Of a stretch of 64,000 nucleotides of DNA, positions 1 through 8,469 are shown piece by piece. This DNA comes from Labilithrix sp. GTDB taxonomy: Bacteria > Myxococcota_A > Polyangia > Polyangiales > Polyangiaceae. The position numbers and the translations under genes were made by a program. The notes under the pieces were generated by a model. It saw nothing but the letters and a program-made list of their open reading frames with translations, ran no database searches and was not told where the DNA came from. Position 1 is the first letter of the stretch. Each line of letters opens with the position of its first letter. The DNA is taken from positions 1 through 64,000 of the forward strand of contig JAHBWE010000018.1 of the NCBI GenBank assembly GCA_019637155.1, given 5' to 3'.

Positions 1-135
1 CGAGCGCTCTGTCGCGGAGCTGCAATGGATCAGCGCGCGATCCGCATCCTGAACACCGAAGTGGCGGACGCGAATCCACGACCTATCTTGACGGACTCTC
101 CCCGGGGGCGGGAACACAGTACGGACACGGCGTGG

Positions 136-618
136 CTACCGGTCGTTGGGCGTGTGTGTTTGTTCGTGATGGATGATCTTTGCGAGGGCGTCGTGGAGGG
201 TCTTCATTGCTGGGGCGCCGATGAGGGTGGTGAGGTCCGCCTCTAGAGCTTGGAGTGTGGCGAGGCCTTCGAGGAGGCCGGCGCGGCCGCGCTTGCTGAA
301 GCGGATCAGCTTCGCGCGGGCGTCGGCGGGGTCGGGGATGCGTTCGAGCTGGCCAAGCGCGACGAGCTCGTCGACGAGCTGGCCGGCCGCCTGCTTCGTC
401 ACCCCGAGCTTCGCCGCGAGATCGGTCAGGCGCGTGCCCTCGAGATCGATGTGCGGGAGGACCGCCGTGTGCGCGGTGCGGATCGGCTGCTTGGTCCGCT
501 CCCGCAACGTCGCGATCGCGCGCTCGTTGAGGAGACGCGCGGCCTTGAAGAGGAGCTGGACGGTGGAACGCGCCTTCTCTTCCTCGAGCTTGGTCTCGAA
601 CGTGCCCACGCCCACCAC
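136..618 (-). CDS. MarR-family transcriptional regulator
   Basis: A 160-residue winged-helix repressor of the MarR family. The central stretch (TRLTDLAAKLGVTKQAAGQ, about residues 62-80) is the recognition helix-turn-helix. It is followed by a wing with the DPADAR-type motif typical of the family and flanked by helices that would form the dimer interface. The start is GTG. The gene faces a DUF4336 gene across a 68-base gap that contains two matching 16-bp palindromes, so it probably represses itself and that neighbour. The ligand is unknown. Family call is secure; the target is inferred. Confidence 0.9.
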   Translation of the reverse strand: MVGVGTFETKLEEEKARSTVQLLFKAARLLNERAIATLRERTKQPIRTAHTAVLPHIDLEGTRLTDLAAKLGVTKQAAGQLVDELVALGQLERIPDPADARAKLIRFSKRGRAGLLEGLATLQALEADLTTLIGAPAMKTLHDALAKIIHHEQTHTPNDR

Positions 619-639
619 TATCCGTCGTTCGTTGGAATG

Positions 640-677
640 GTCAAGTCAGCTTGACTTAATGGTCAGGCGTGCTTGAC
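640..677. promoter_or_regulatory. Tandem palindromic operators, probable MarR binding sites
   Basis: Two 16-bp inverted repeats lie in the divergent gap: GTCAAGTCAGCTTGAC (640-655, perfect 6-bp arms) and GTCAGGCGTGCTTGAC (662-677, one arm mismatch). Their centres are 22 bp apart, two helical turns, so two dimers would sit on one face of the DNA. Position and spacing fit autorepression and control of the gene starting at 687. The regulator assignment is by adjacency only. Confidence 0.7.
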
Positions 678-686
678 TATCTCGCC

Positions 687-1421
687 ATGGAGCGACTGAG
701 GGTCATCGCCGAGGGCGTCTGGGGGATCGAGGACGTCGTCACGCCGTCGCCGGGCTTTCGTATGCCGGCGCGGGCGACGGTGGTGCGGCTCGCGGGCGGC
801 GAGGTCGTGCTGCACGCGCCGCTCGCGATCGACGACGAGGTGGCGCGTGAGCTCGCGGCGCTGGGGCCCGTGAAGCACATCGTCGCGCCGAGCTGCCTGC
901 ACTGGATGTTCGTGAAGGGCGCCGTCGAACGCTATCCGGACGCGCGCGTGCTCGGCGTCGAGGGGCTCGAGCAGAAGCTCACCGCGAAGGCGGGCGTTCG
1001 CTTCGAGCCGCTCGCGAACGGCGCCTTCGGCGACGAGCTCGAGGTGTTGCGGATCGCGGGCGCGCCCTCGATCAACGAGCACGTCCTCCTTCACGGGCCG
1101 TCGCGCTCGCTCCTCCTCAGCGACCTCGTCTTCAACATCCACGCGGACGCGAGCTGGCCCATGTCGATGCTCCTCTGGATCAACGGCGCGCATCGGAAGA
1201 CGGCGCAGAGCCGCGTCTGGCGCTTCGCCGTCAAGGACCGCGCCGCGGCGGCCGAGAGCGCCTCCGCGCTCCTGGCTCGCGACTACGAGCGCGTCGTCGT
1301 CGGCCACGGCGACGTCATCGAGGACGACGCGCGCGAACGGATGCGCCGCGCGCTCGCCTGGATGACCGGCAGCCCGGCGCAGAAGTCCGACGCTGCAGCC
1401 GAGGCCGACGTCGCGCACTGA
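687..1421 (+). CDS. DUF4336 domain protein (metallo-beta-lactamase-like)
   Basis: A 244-residue protein of the DUF4336 family, related to metallo-beta-lactamase folds but of unknown activity. Family marks are an N-terminal VVRLAGGEVVLHAP strand pair, GPVKHIVAPSCLHWMF (the family's LVAPN..H block), a YPDARVLG segment, and later SRSLLLSDLVFNI. The ATG at 687 is preferred over the in-frame GTG at 669, because the earlier codon lies inside the second palindromic operator. It is divergent from the MarR gene and probably under its control. No signal peptide is seen, so it is likely cytoplasmic. Confidence 0.85.
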   Translation: MERLRVIAEGVWGIEDVVTPSPGFRMPARATVVRLAGGEVVLHAPLAIDDEVARELAALGPVKHIVAPSCLHWMFVKGAVERYPDARVLGVEGLEQKLTAKAGVRFEPLANGAFGDELEVLRIAGAPSINEHVLLHGPSRSLLLSDLVFNIHADASWPMSMLLWINGAHRKTAQSRVWRFAVKDRAAAAESASALLARDYERVVVGHGDVIEDDARERMRRALAWMTGSPAQKSDAAAEADVAH

Positions 1422-1582
1422 GAGGGGGCACGCGTTCCGCTCGGCACGGAAAATTACCGAGGTGGTGTATCTCCGACCAGGATCACGATCCAATGTCTCC
1501 GCGGAGATACCCCGGCGGGACATGAACTTGCTGAAATCGTTGGGGCTCCGACGTTGGTTCGGTCGGTGCTTTCGAGGCGGCC

Positions 1583-1687
1583 ATGGCAAAGTCGATGCTC
1601 CTCGCGATGGCGGCTCTTCTCGTGACTGTGGCGGTCGGTCGCGCGCTGCGTGAGGCAGACGACGGAGGAGACGTCGCGCGCCGCTGA
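1583..1687 (+). CDS. Possible 34-residue membrane peptide
   Basis: A short ATG-to-TGA frame encodes a peptide with a hydrophobic core (MLLAMAALLVTVAVG) followed by a charged tail ending in VARR. A GAGGCGG sequence sits just upstream as a possible ribosome site. Nothing else supports expression, and short open frames are common in GC-rich DNA. The rest of the gap from 1422 to 1695 shows no gene. Confidence 0.2.
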   Translation: MAKSMLLAMAALLVTVAVGRALREADDGGDVARR

Positions 1688-1695
1688 GCGCCGGC

Positions 1696-2448
1696 TCAGT
1701 TCGTCGGGACGGACGCGATGAAGCTGCGATAAGCGTCGACGCGCGTGTCGACGCCGTACTGCGTGCAACCGCGGTCGCCGTAGGAGGTGACGCCGACGAC
1801 GGTGAGGTTGCCGCTCGCGTCCTGCGCGAACGCGGGGCCGCCGGAGTCGCCGTTGCAGGTGTTCTTGCCAGGCGCCTGATACGCGAACTGCGTCGCGGCG
1901 ACCTGCGAGACCGGGATCGTGACGACGCGCTTCACGCCGCCGCCCGTCTGCGTGTGACCGTTGGAGACGCCGTATCCGACGAAGACGAGGTCCTTGCCGA
2001 CCCAGCTCGAAGACATCGCGGTGTTCAGCGCGATCGGCGTGACCGGCGCGTCCTGCGCGAGGATCACGACGCCGATGTCGTTCTTGATCGTGCTCGGGTT
2101 CCACTGCGGATGCACCGCGATGCGCTTCACCGCGAGGGAGGCGGTCGGCGCGCTCGCGCGGGGACCGAGCGCGAACTTGATGCGCGAGGCCGACTGACCG
2201 TCGAGGCAGTGCGCGGCGGTGACGAGCGTGCGCGGCGCGATGACGGTCGCGGTGCAGAACGCCTGGCCGTACTGCGTGAGCGCGCCGACGGCCGGATACG
2301 CCGACGTCGTCGTCCCGCCGACGATCGCGTCTTCGGTCGCGTCGACCTCCTCCGTCACCTCGTCGTCGCCTTGCTCGGCGGCGCACCCCGTCATGAGCGC
2401 GAAGAGGGCAATCAGCGAGAGCTTGATGGCGGTGGTCGTCGTGTTCAT
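1696..2448 (-). CDS. Trypsin-like serine protease, lipoprotein
   Basis: A 250-residue S1-family protease made as a lipoprotein. The signal peptide ends in a lipobox (LMTGC, Cys22), followed by an acidic propeptide. The zymogen cleavage motif IVGG lies at residues 42-45. The catalytic triad is complete: His80 in TAAHC, Asp124 in NDIGVV, and Ser202 in NGDSGGP. Cysteines flank the active-site His and Ser as usual for trypsins. It is probably anchored in the envelope or released, where it would cut proteins during nutrient acquisition (inference). It stands alone, with a 320-base upstream gap. Confidence 0.93.
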   Translation of the reverse strand: MNTTTTAIKLSLIALFALMTGCAAEQGDDEVTEEVDATEDAIVGGTTTSAYPAVGALTQYGQAFCTATVIAPRTLVTAAHCLDGQSASRIKFALGPRASAPTASLAVKRIAVHPQWNPSTIKNDIGVVILAQDAPVTPIALNTAMSSSWVGKDLVFVGYGVSNGHTQTGGGVKRVVTIPVSQVAATQFAYQAPGKNTCNGDSGGPAFAQDASGNLTVVGVTSYGDRGCTQYGVDTRVDAYRSFIASVPTN

Positions 2449-2769
2449 CGGAGGTCACTAAGCCCCATCGCGAGCGTTCGCGGGAGGGCGTGGCCAGCCC
2501 AGGTCCCTTTTCCAAAATGGCAAAGCGGCGACGTGCGCCGGCGGAGGCGGATGTAGGCAATCTCCCTTCGTCGGCCGACAACGCGGGGCCTGAATTACCG
2601 AGGGATCATGGAAAATCAGGCGCGCAACCGCATTTCAGATTCCATGCAAGTTGGAAAAGTACACCCTGATGCCGGTTGCCATCGATATTCGTCTGAGACG
2701 CGGAAAGTCGGACGAGATCAACGTGTTCCGGCGCCCCGGATCGGGGATCCCACCCCTCTCGTCAGGTCG
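2449..2769. other. Intergenic gap of 321 bases, lower GC, probable promoter region
   Basis: No convincing gene. The stretch from about 2590 to 2720 is clearly less GC-rich than its surroundings, as expected for the protease promoter reading leftwards. A small CCCCG-GAT-CGGGG hairpin at 2734-2746 lies 24 bases beyond the LysR stop codon and could help end that transcript, though its stem is only 5 bp. Open frames crossing this gap show no domain or sensible composition. Confidence 0.4.
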
Positions 2770-3672
2770 TCAGGTCGGTGCGAGGGACTCGTCGAGCCAG
2801 CGGGACAAGATCCCGTGGACCGCGCGCGCGGTCTTCTGCGTCACGCGGGTCGTGTGGCAGGCGAGGTGGATTTGCCACCGCACCTGCCAACCCTGCACCT
2901 CGATCTCGACGAGCTCGCGGCGCGCGAGGAGGCCGCGCGCCGCGACGCGAGGCCCGAAGACGAGGTGATCGGAGTGGGTCGCGAGCTCGAGGGCGGCGCC
3001 GAACGTCGCCGCGGCGTGGCCGTGCGTGCGGTGCTCGAACGGGAAGGGACACAGATCGCGGCCGCTCGCGACGCGTGTATCTTGCAACAATAGCGGCATC
3101 ACGAACGGGACGCCGACGAGGGCGTCGGGGGCGATCGGCGGCTCGCCGAGCTTCTGCGCGAGCGAGGGACGCGCGAAGAGGCAGCTCTCCGCCGCGCCGA
3201 GCGGGTCGTGCGTGTAGAGCTCACCGAGCGATCGATCGTCGGAGATGAGGGCGACGTCGAAGACGTCCTCGAAGGCGAGCGCGCGCGTGCGGACGGGATC
3301 GAGCTCGATGCACGAGAAGCGCATGCCGCGCGCGTTGCGGGCGAGCACGCCGGCGACGGTGGAGAGGATCGACGACGGCGCCGCGACGCGGACCATCGGC
3401 GTCTCGTCCTCCGCGACCTTCAGCCCGCGGACGCCGCGCACGATCTCCTCGAGCATCGGGATGGCGCGGAGGCCCGCCATGCTCACCGCGACGCCGCGCG
3501 ACCCACGCGCGAGGAGCTGCGCGCCGACGAACTCCTCGAGCCGCGCCACGGCCTTGCTCACCTGTGACGGCGTGACCTGGAGCTGCCTCGCGGCGGACGA
3601 GATCGACCGCGTGTGATGGACCGTGAGAAACGTGATGACGTCGTCGAAGCGAAGGCTCTCGGCGTCGCGCAT
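2770..3672 (-). CDS. LysR-family transcriptional regulator
   Basis: A 300-residue LysR-type regulator. The N-terminal 65 residues hold the family winged helix: FDDVITFLTVHHTRSISSAA, then QLQVTPSQVSKAVARLEEFVG as the recognition helix, and LLARGSRGVAVS as the wing. The remainder is a periplasmic-binding-like effector domain in two lobes. LysR proteins usually control a divergent gene. Here the divergent neighbour is the small proline-rich gene at 3866, about 190 bases away. The co-inducer cannot be read from sequence. Confidence 0.92.
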   Translation of the reverse strand: MRDAESLRFDDVITFLTVHHTRSISSAARQLQVTPSQVSKAVARLEEFVGAQLLARGSRGVAVSMAGLRAIPMLEEIVRGVRGLKVAEDETPMVRVAAPSSILSTVAGVLARNARGMRFSCIELDPVRTRALAFEDVFDVALISDDRSLGELYTHDPLGAAESCLFARPSLAQKLGEPPIAPDALVGVPFVMPLLLQDTRVASGRDLCPFPFEHRTHGHAAATFGAALELATHSDHLVFGPRVAARGLLARRELVEIEVQGWQVRWQIHLACHTTRVTQKTARAVHGILSRWLDESLAPT

Positions 3673-3865
3673 GGTGCTCGGCCCGATGAGCTACCCAACC
3701 GGCGCACCGACGGCAACGCGTAACCGCCACGGCGCCGCCGGAGTGGGCGGGCGAGCTCCGGGCGGAGAGCACGAGCGGACGCGGCGGGCTCACGTCGGGC
3801 TCACACCGGAGAAGCACGGCGAGCGTCGGCGGCGCCGCGGCACGGGTCTCGCTTGTTCGGTCCGC

Positions 3866-4066
3866 ATGAGCGATCGCATTCCGCCTGGGCCCGCCGAGCC
3901 GAACCCGAAGCCCGCCCGCGATCCGGGGCGTGAGCCGCCCGCGCGCGAGCCCGAGCCACATAAGCCGCCGGCGTCCGATCCGCAGAACCGGAAGGGCCCG
4001 CTCGGCGATCCGCCGACCAAGCAGCCGCCGATCATCGATCCGAATCGACGCAGCGGCGCGGTCTGA
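3866..4066 (+). CDS. Small proline-rich protein, unknown function
   Basis: A 66-residue protein in which almost every fourth residue is proline, spaced by charged residues (PNPKPARDPGREPPARE and similar). It has no hydrophobic stretch, no cysteine and no recognised domain, so it is expected to be disordered and cytoplasmic. The start ATG follows a stretch without a clear ribosome site. It is divergent from the LysR gene and followed by a strong palindrome that could terminate it. Being real rather than a chance open frame is likely but not certain. Confidence 0.5.
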   Translation: MSDRIPPGPAEPNPKPARDPGREPPAREPEPHKPPASDPQNRKGPLGDPPTKQPPIIDPNRRSGAV

Positions 4067-4108
4067 CGCGGACTGTAAAGCGGAGCCATACAGCGGCGTA
4101 ACGAAAAT

Positions 4109-4144
4109 GCGATCGACCGGCGAGGCGCCTCGCCCGTCGATCGC
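4109..4144. repeat. 36-bp near-perfect palindrome just before a start codon
   Basis: A 36-bp inverted repeat runs from GCGATCGAC through a central GGCGCC to GTCGATCGC, with only one mismatched pair position in each arm. It ends three bases before the ATG of the secreted protein at 4148 and begins about 40 bases after the stop of the proline-rich gene. It could be the terminator of the upstream gene, a regulator binding site, or an RNA stem that hides the ribosome site of the downstream gene. Confidence 0.6.
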
Positions 4145-4147
4145 GTC

Positions 4148-5044
4148 ATGAACCGAACGAACCGGATCGCTGCTTCGCTTCTCGGCGCCGTCCTCGTCCT
4201 CGCCGCCGGCGCCGCGCGCGCCGCCGACTCCTTCGTCACGCCGCCGAGCGCCGGGCTCACGCAGCGTGTCCCCGTCGTGACCGACGACGCCGCGAACGCG
4301 CGCATCAAGGCCTTCGAGAAGCGGAACCCCCGCTTCACCGTCGACCGCGGCGCGATCTCGAAGCTGCGCGGTGACGTCGTGTCGTCGCGCGCGTCGGCGC
4401 CCGGCGCGCCGCGCGCGACGCCGCTCACCGCCGTCGAGGCGGAGGCGAAGGCGCGCGCGTTCGCGGCGAAGAACGTCGACCTCCTCGGGCTCACGACGTC
4501 CGAGCTCGCCGGGCTCAAGGCGACCACCACCGCGCGCGACCGCTGGTGGCAGCCGCGCGTCATGTTCGCGGTGCTGCTCGCGGGCAGCGCGACGCAGCGT
4601 GGGTTCGAGGGCGTCCGCGGCGCGGAGCGCACGGTCATGATCTGGATGCAGGTCTACGACGACGGTGAGGTCGGAGGCTTCCAATCGAGCGCGTACGACC
4701 TCCCCGCGCTTCGCATCCGGAGCACGGGCGCGCTGTCGAAGGACGATCCGCGCGTCCTCGCCCAGATCGTCGGGCAGCCGTTCGAGTCGTACGAGCCCGT
4801 GAGCGCGATCCCCGGCACGTACCAGTCGACCTACCGGCGCCGTCTCCTCGCGCCGATCGCGTCCTCCGACGTCGAGAGCGTCTCGCTCCACCTCGTGCGG
4901 ACGGAGGAGGCGAACGCGACCGTCTTCACGCTCGCCTACGCGGTCCATCTCCGCCGCGGCTCCGACTACATGAGCTTCGACGTCGACGCGGACACCGGCG
5001 CGGTCCTTCGCGCGTCGGAGCCGCCGGGCCCCGTCGTTCCTTGA
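4148..5044 (+). CDS. Secreted protein, PepSY/FTP-like propeptide character
   Basis: A 298-residue exported protein. A classic signal peptide (LLGAVLVLAAGAARAADS) supports the ATG start. The middle holds an AEAKARAFAAKNVDLLGL segment, and the end an AYAVHLRRGSDYMSFDVDADTGAVL segment. These resemble the FTP and PepSY modules that precede metallopeptidase domains, yet no peptidase follows. It may act alone as an envelope inhibitor or chaperone (inference). The start codon sits directly behind a 36-bp palindrome. It is followed at 64 bases by the symporter gene in the same direction. Confidence 0.6.
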   Translation: MNRTNRIAASLLGAVLVLAAGAARAADSFVTPPSAGLTQRVPVVTDDAANARIKAFEKRNPRFTVDRGAISKLRGDVVSSRASAPGAPRATPLTAVEAEAKARAFAAKNVDLLGLTTSELAGLKATTTARDRWWQPRVMFAVLLAGSATQRGFEGVRGAERTVMIWMQVYDDGEVGGFQSSAYDLPALRIRSTGALSKDDPRVLAQIVGQPFESYEPVSAIPGTYQSTYRRRLLAPIASSDVESVSLHLVRTEEANATVFTLAYAVHLRRGSDYMSFDVDADTGAVLRASEPPGPVVP

Positions 5045-5107
5045 TCGCGCGGGGCGGGAGCGGCGGTTCTTTCTCGCTCGCTCGCCGTTCCGTGCGAACG
5101 TCGGGCG

Positions 5108-6832
5108 ATGCGGCTCGGCGTGCTCGATTGGGCGATCGTGGGCGGCTTCTTCGCCCTGAACGTCGTCATCGGCCTCGCCTACGCGCGGCGCGCGGGCGGG
5201 AGCACGAGCGAGTTCTTCCTCTCCGGTCGCAACGTCCCGTGGTGGCTCGCGGGCACGTCGATGGTCGCGACCACCTTCGGCGCCGACACGCCGCTCGCGG
5301 TGACGGGGATGGTCGCGCGGAGCGGCATCGCGGGGAACTGGCTCTGGTGGAGCTCCGTCGCGAGCGGCATGCTCACCGTCTTCTTCTTCGCCGCGCTCTG
5401 GCGTCGCGCCGGGGTGATGACCGACGTCGAGCTGATCGAGATTCGCTATGCGGGAAAGTCGGCCTCCGCGCTGCGGGCTTTTCGCGCGCTTTATCTCGCT
5501 TTGCCCGTCAATTGCATGATCATCGGGTGGGTCAACCTCGCGATGGCCAAGATCCTCGCGCTCACGCTCGGCCTCCCGAAAGGTCCCGCCGTCGCGGCCT
5601 GTCTCCTCCTCACTGCCCTCTACGTCTCGGTCTCCGGTCTCTGGGGAGTGCTCGTCACCGACGTGCTCCAGTTCGTCGTGAAGCTCGGAATGACGATCGT
5701 ATTGGCGATCTTCGCCGTGCGCGCGGCGGGCGGAATGGATCGGCTGAAGGCCGCGCTCCCGCCGGCGAAGCTCGCCTTCGTCCCCGATCTGGACTCGGCG
5801 TGGATGCCCGCGCTCACCTTCGCCGTCTACATCGGCGTGCAGTGGTGGGCGGCCTGGTATCCGGGCGCGGAGCCCGGCGGCGGCGGCTACGTCGCGCAGC
5901 GCATCTTCTCGGCGAAGACGGAGAAGGACGGCATGTACGCGACGCTCTGGTTCAACGTCGCGCACTACACCGTGCGTTCCTGGCCGTGGATCCTCACCGC
6001 GCTCGCGGCCTCGGTGCTCTACGGGCCGATGGAGGATCCGGAGGCCGGCTACGTGCGCGTGATGATCGACCACCTGCCCACGAGCCTGCGCGGGCTCATG
6101 ATGGCGGGCTTCCTCGCCGCGTACATGTCCACCGTCGCGACGCACCTCAACTGGGGCGCGTCGTACTTCGTCGGCGACATCTACAAGCGGTTCCTCCGCC
6201 CGAAGGAGACGGACAAGCACTACGTCCGCGTCTCGCGCCTCGCGACGCTCGCGACGATGGCCGTCGCCGGCACGCTCACGCTCTTCCTCGACTCCGTCGC
6301 CGGCGCGTGGCGGCTCATGCTCGCCTTCGGCTCGGGGACCGGCCTCGTCCTCATCCTCCGTTGGTACTGGTGGCGCATCAACGCGTGGAGCGAGATCGCG
6401 GCGATGGCGGCCTCGTTCGTCACCTCGGCGATTCTGCTTTACGGCGTCGGCCTCGATCCGGACGAGCCATTGCCTTTTGCCTATTTGATGCTCGGCACGC
6501 TCGTCGCGACCACGGCCTCATGGCTCGCGGCGACGTTCCTGACGCGGCCGGAGCCGGACGAGACGCTCGTCGCGTTCTACGATCGCGTGCGCCCCGGCGG
6601 TCCGGGCTGGCGGCCGATCGCCGCCAAATCGAGCGTCGCGGCGGACGGGCCGCCGCTCCCGGTCCGCGCCCGCGACTGGATCCTCGGCTGTGTACTGGTC
6701 TATTCGTCGCTCTTCGGCGTCGGCAAATGGATATTGGGCCAGCGCGCGCTCGGCGCGGCGCTGATCGGCATTGCGATCGTGTCGGCGGCGCTCCTCGCGC
6801 GGGACCTGCGCGCGGCGACGCCGGCGCGATGA
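5108..6832 (+). CDS. Sodium:solute symporter family transporter
   Basis: A 574-residue inner-membrane protein of the SSS family (sodium-coupled uptake). It opens with LDWAIVGGFFALNVVIGLAYA and the family signature SEFFLSGRNVPWWLAGTSM, then GADTPLAVTGM, and carries about 13 hydrophobic segments. It lies close to the sodium/glucose-like branch that bacteria use for sugars or small organic solutes, but the substrate cannot be deduced. It faces the outer-membrane porin gene tail to tail, 24 bases apart, so the two may serve the same uptake route only by proximity. Confidence 0.92.
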   Translation: MRLGVLDWAIVGGFFALNVVIGLAYARRAGGSTSEFFLSGRNVPWWLAGTSMVATTFGADTPLAVTGMVARSGIAGNWLWWSSVASGMLTVFFFAALWRRAGVMTDVELIEIRYAGKSASALRAFRALYLALPVNCMIIGWVNLAMAKILALTLGLPKGPAVAACLLLTALYVSVSGLWGVLVTDVLQFVVKLGMTIVLAIFAVRAAGGMDRLKAALPPAKLAFVPDLDSAWMPALTFAVYIGVQWWAAWYPGAEPGGGGYVAQRIFSAKTEKDGMYATLWFNVAHYTVRSWPWILTALAASVLYGPMEDPEAGYVRVMIDHLPTSLRGLMMAGFLAAYMSTVATHLNWGASYFVGDIYKRFLRPKETDKHYVRVSRLATLATMAVAGTLTLFLDSVAGAWRLMLAFGSGTGLVLILRWYWWRINAWSEIAAMAASFVTSAILLYGVGLDPDEPLPFAYLMLGTLVATTASWLAATFLTRPEPDETLVAFYDRVRPGGPGWRPIAAKSSVAADGPPLPVRARDWILGCVLVYSSLFGVGKWILGQRALGAALIGIAIVSAALLARDLRAATPAR

Positions 6833-6856
6833 AGCGCGCGTGACTCGAGCGCGGAT

Positions 6857-8035
6857 TCAGAGCCAGGCGGTCGCGCCGAGGAGCAGCGTGTTCTGCGACG
6901 TCGCGTTCGGCAGGTACGGCGAGGCGGGGCTCCCGTCGCCGCGGACGTCGCGGCGGAAGAAGAGCGGCGCCGACGCGGCGTCGTGGCGGACCTCGAGGCG
7001 CACGGAGAGGTGGTCGTGCGGGCGGACGTCGAGCGTCGCGGTGCCGGAGCTCACCCAGCCGACGCCGTTCCAGAAGATCGGCGTGCTCGCGCGGCTGCCG
7101 TCGTGCGCGAGGCGCTCGTGGAAGCGGTCGCCGCGGAGCGCGACGTAGACGCGGTCGAGCGGCTTCACGCGCGCGTAGATCGCGGTGGCGGTCCAGCTCG
7201 CGATCCCGAGCCTGTTCGCCTCCCAGCCGTGGACGGCCTCGCTCGCGAACGAGAGCCACGTCGTCGCGCGCACCTGCGCGACGACGTCGAACGTGTGGCG
7301 CCACGCCGGACCTTCGAGCAGCCGGCGGCCGGCGGGGCGCTCGACGCCGCCGAAGTACACGGCCTTGAGGAAGGCGCGTTCGCTCTCGTACGTCACGTCG
7401 GCCTGCACGCTCTTCTCGTCGTTGTCGTCGACGACGGAGTTCCAGCCGTTGAACACCGCGACCGTCGTCGTCAGCCCCTTCGTCCACTCGTACGTCGCGC
7501 GAAACCCCGTGTGGTAGAACGGGAAGCCGAAGAAGAGGTTGGAGCGGCTGTAGCTCCAGTTGTCCTTGATCGCGAAGCTCTCGAGGCCGATCGGCGAGGG
7601 GACGAGGCCGAGCTGGAGGAGGAGGCCGCGGCCTAGCGGCGCCTTGTACGCGACGTTCGCCTCCTGGAGGTACTTCCAGAGCTCCGCGTTCGAGGCGTTC
7701 GTCCCGCCGGTGCCGGCGAGGTTCGGCTCGGAGAGGTAGTACGTGCTCGGCGTGGAGCCGACCTGAACGATCAGCCGCGCGGTGACGGGCCCGTAGTCGG
7801 CATTCGCTCCGGCGGCGGCGTTCGCGAGCGTGAACGTGTTGTGGCGGTTGTCGAAGCCTCGGAAATTCGTAATCCCGTTCGAGGGGCGATTGAAGTTGTA
7901 GGCGTAGTGGGCCTCGACGTAGCCGACGGGACTGATCTCGAGCGCCCGCTCGGACGGCTCCTCCTGCGCGCGTGCGCCGGAGGTCCCGAGAAGGATGAAG
8001 CAGACCGAAGCGCCGAGCGAGAACGCGACCTTCAT
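6857..8035 (-). CDS. Outer-membrane beta-barrel porin, BBP2/OmpL-like
   Basis: A 392-residue outer-membrane protein with a signal peptide ending in ARAQEEP. The body is a run of alternating strands rich in Tyr, Trp and Phe (VEAHYAYNFNRP, LLLQLGLVPSPIGLES, FRATYEWTKGLTTTVAVFNGWNS). It ends with a typical barrel C-terminus, LLLGATAWL. The layout matches the putative beta-barrel porin-2 family, which in myxobacteria replaces classical porins. Substrate is unknown. It is divergent from a small membrane protein gene (75-base gap), where both promoters must lie. Confidence 0.85.
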   Translation of the reverse strand: MKVAFSLGASVCFILLGTSGARAQEEPSERALEISPVGYVEAHYAYNFNRPSNGITNFRGFDNRHNTFTLANAAAGANADYGPVTARLIVQVGSTPSTYYLSEPNLAGTGGTNASNAELWKYLQEANVAYKAPLGRGLLLQLGLVPSPIGLESFAIKDNWSYSRSNLFFGFPFYHTGFRATYEWTKGLTTTVAVFNGWNSVVDDNDEKSVQADVTYESERAFLKAVYFGGVERPAGRRLLEGPAWRHTFDVVAQVRATTWLSFASEAVHGWEANRLGIASWTATAIYARVKPLDRVYVALRGDRFHERLAHDGSRASTPIFWNGVGWVSSGTATLDVRPHDHLSVRLEVRHDAASAPLFFRRDVRGDGSPASPYLPNATSQNTLLLGATAWL

Positions 8036-8109
8036 GAGCGAGGAGAGCCTACGCGACCGCGTCGCGGAGCTGGGAAGCCCGGCTTTAGTTATGCTCTCCT
8101 GGATCGCAG

Positions 8110-8469
8110 ATGAACGCCCCGAGCCAACAGGAACGGAGGGGAGCGACCGCTCCGCCGACCTCGGTGAGCTCGTGGGTGTTCTTCGGCGGCATCATCGTCG
8201 CGGTCGCCGTCGTCGCGACGGGCGCGCTCGCGATCTGGGGACCGGAGAACGACGTCGAGAAGCGACGGCGAGCATCCGCCGCCGACGCATCCGCCGCCGC
8301 AGCCGACAGCGCCCTCACCATCGCATCGGCTGACCCCGCCCCAAGCGTCTTGCCCGAGCCCGAGCCCGCCCCCGAAGCGGCCCCCGAGCCCGCCCCAGAC
8401 CCCGCCCCCGAACCGGCCCCAACCACAAAAGGCGGTAAAAAACGCGGCGGCCGCCCCCGCAAACACTAG
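8110..8469 (+). CDS. Single-pass membrane protein with Pro/Glu/Ala repeats and basic AT-hook-like tail
   Basis: A 119-residue protein with one membrane segment (VFFGGIIVAVAVVATGALAIWG, about residues 23-44). An Ala/Asp/Ser linker follows, then a Pro-Glu-Ala-Pro repeat stretch and a basic end, KGGKKRGGRPRKH. The last motif resembles an AT-hook, which binds the DNA minor groove, but may simply be a positive tail. With the N-terminus out, the tail would lie in the cytoplasm. No family recognised. The stop codon directly abuts the repeat block that starts at 8470. Confidence 0.6.
   Translation: MNAPSQQERRGATAPPTSVSSWVFFGGIIVAVAVVATGALAIWGPENDVEKRRRASAADASAAAADSALTIASADPAPSVLPEPEPAPEAAPEPAPDPAPEPAPTTKGGKKRGGRPRKH

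Noticed and set aside
25..246. A 73-codon frame at the left edge
   Set aside because: It runs antisense into the MarR gene, has no domain-like sequence and no ribosome site.
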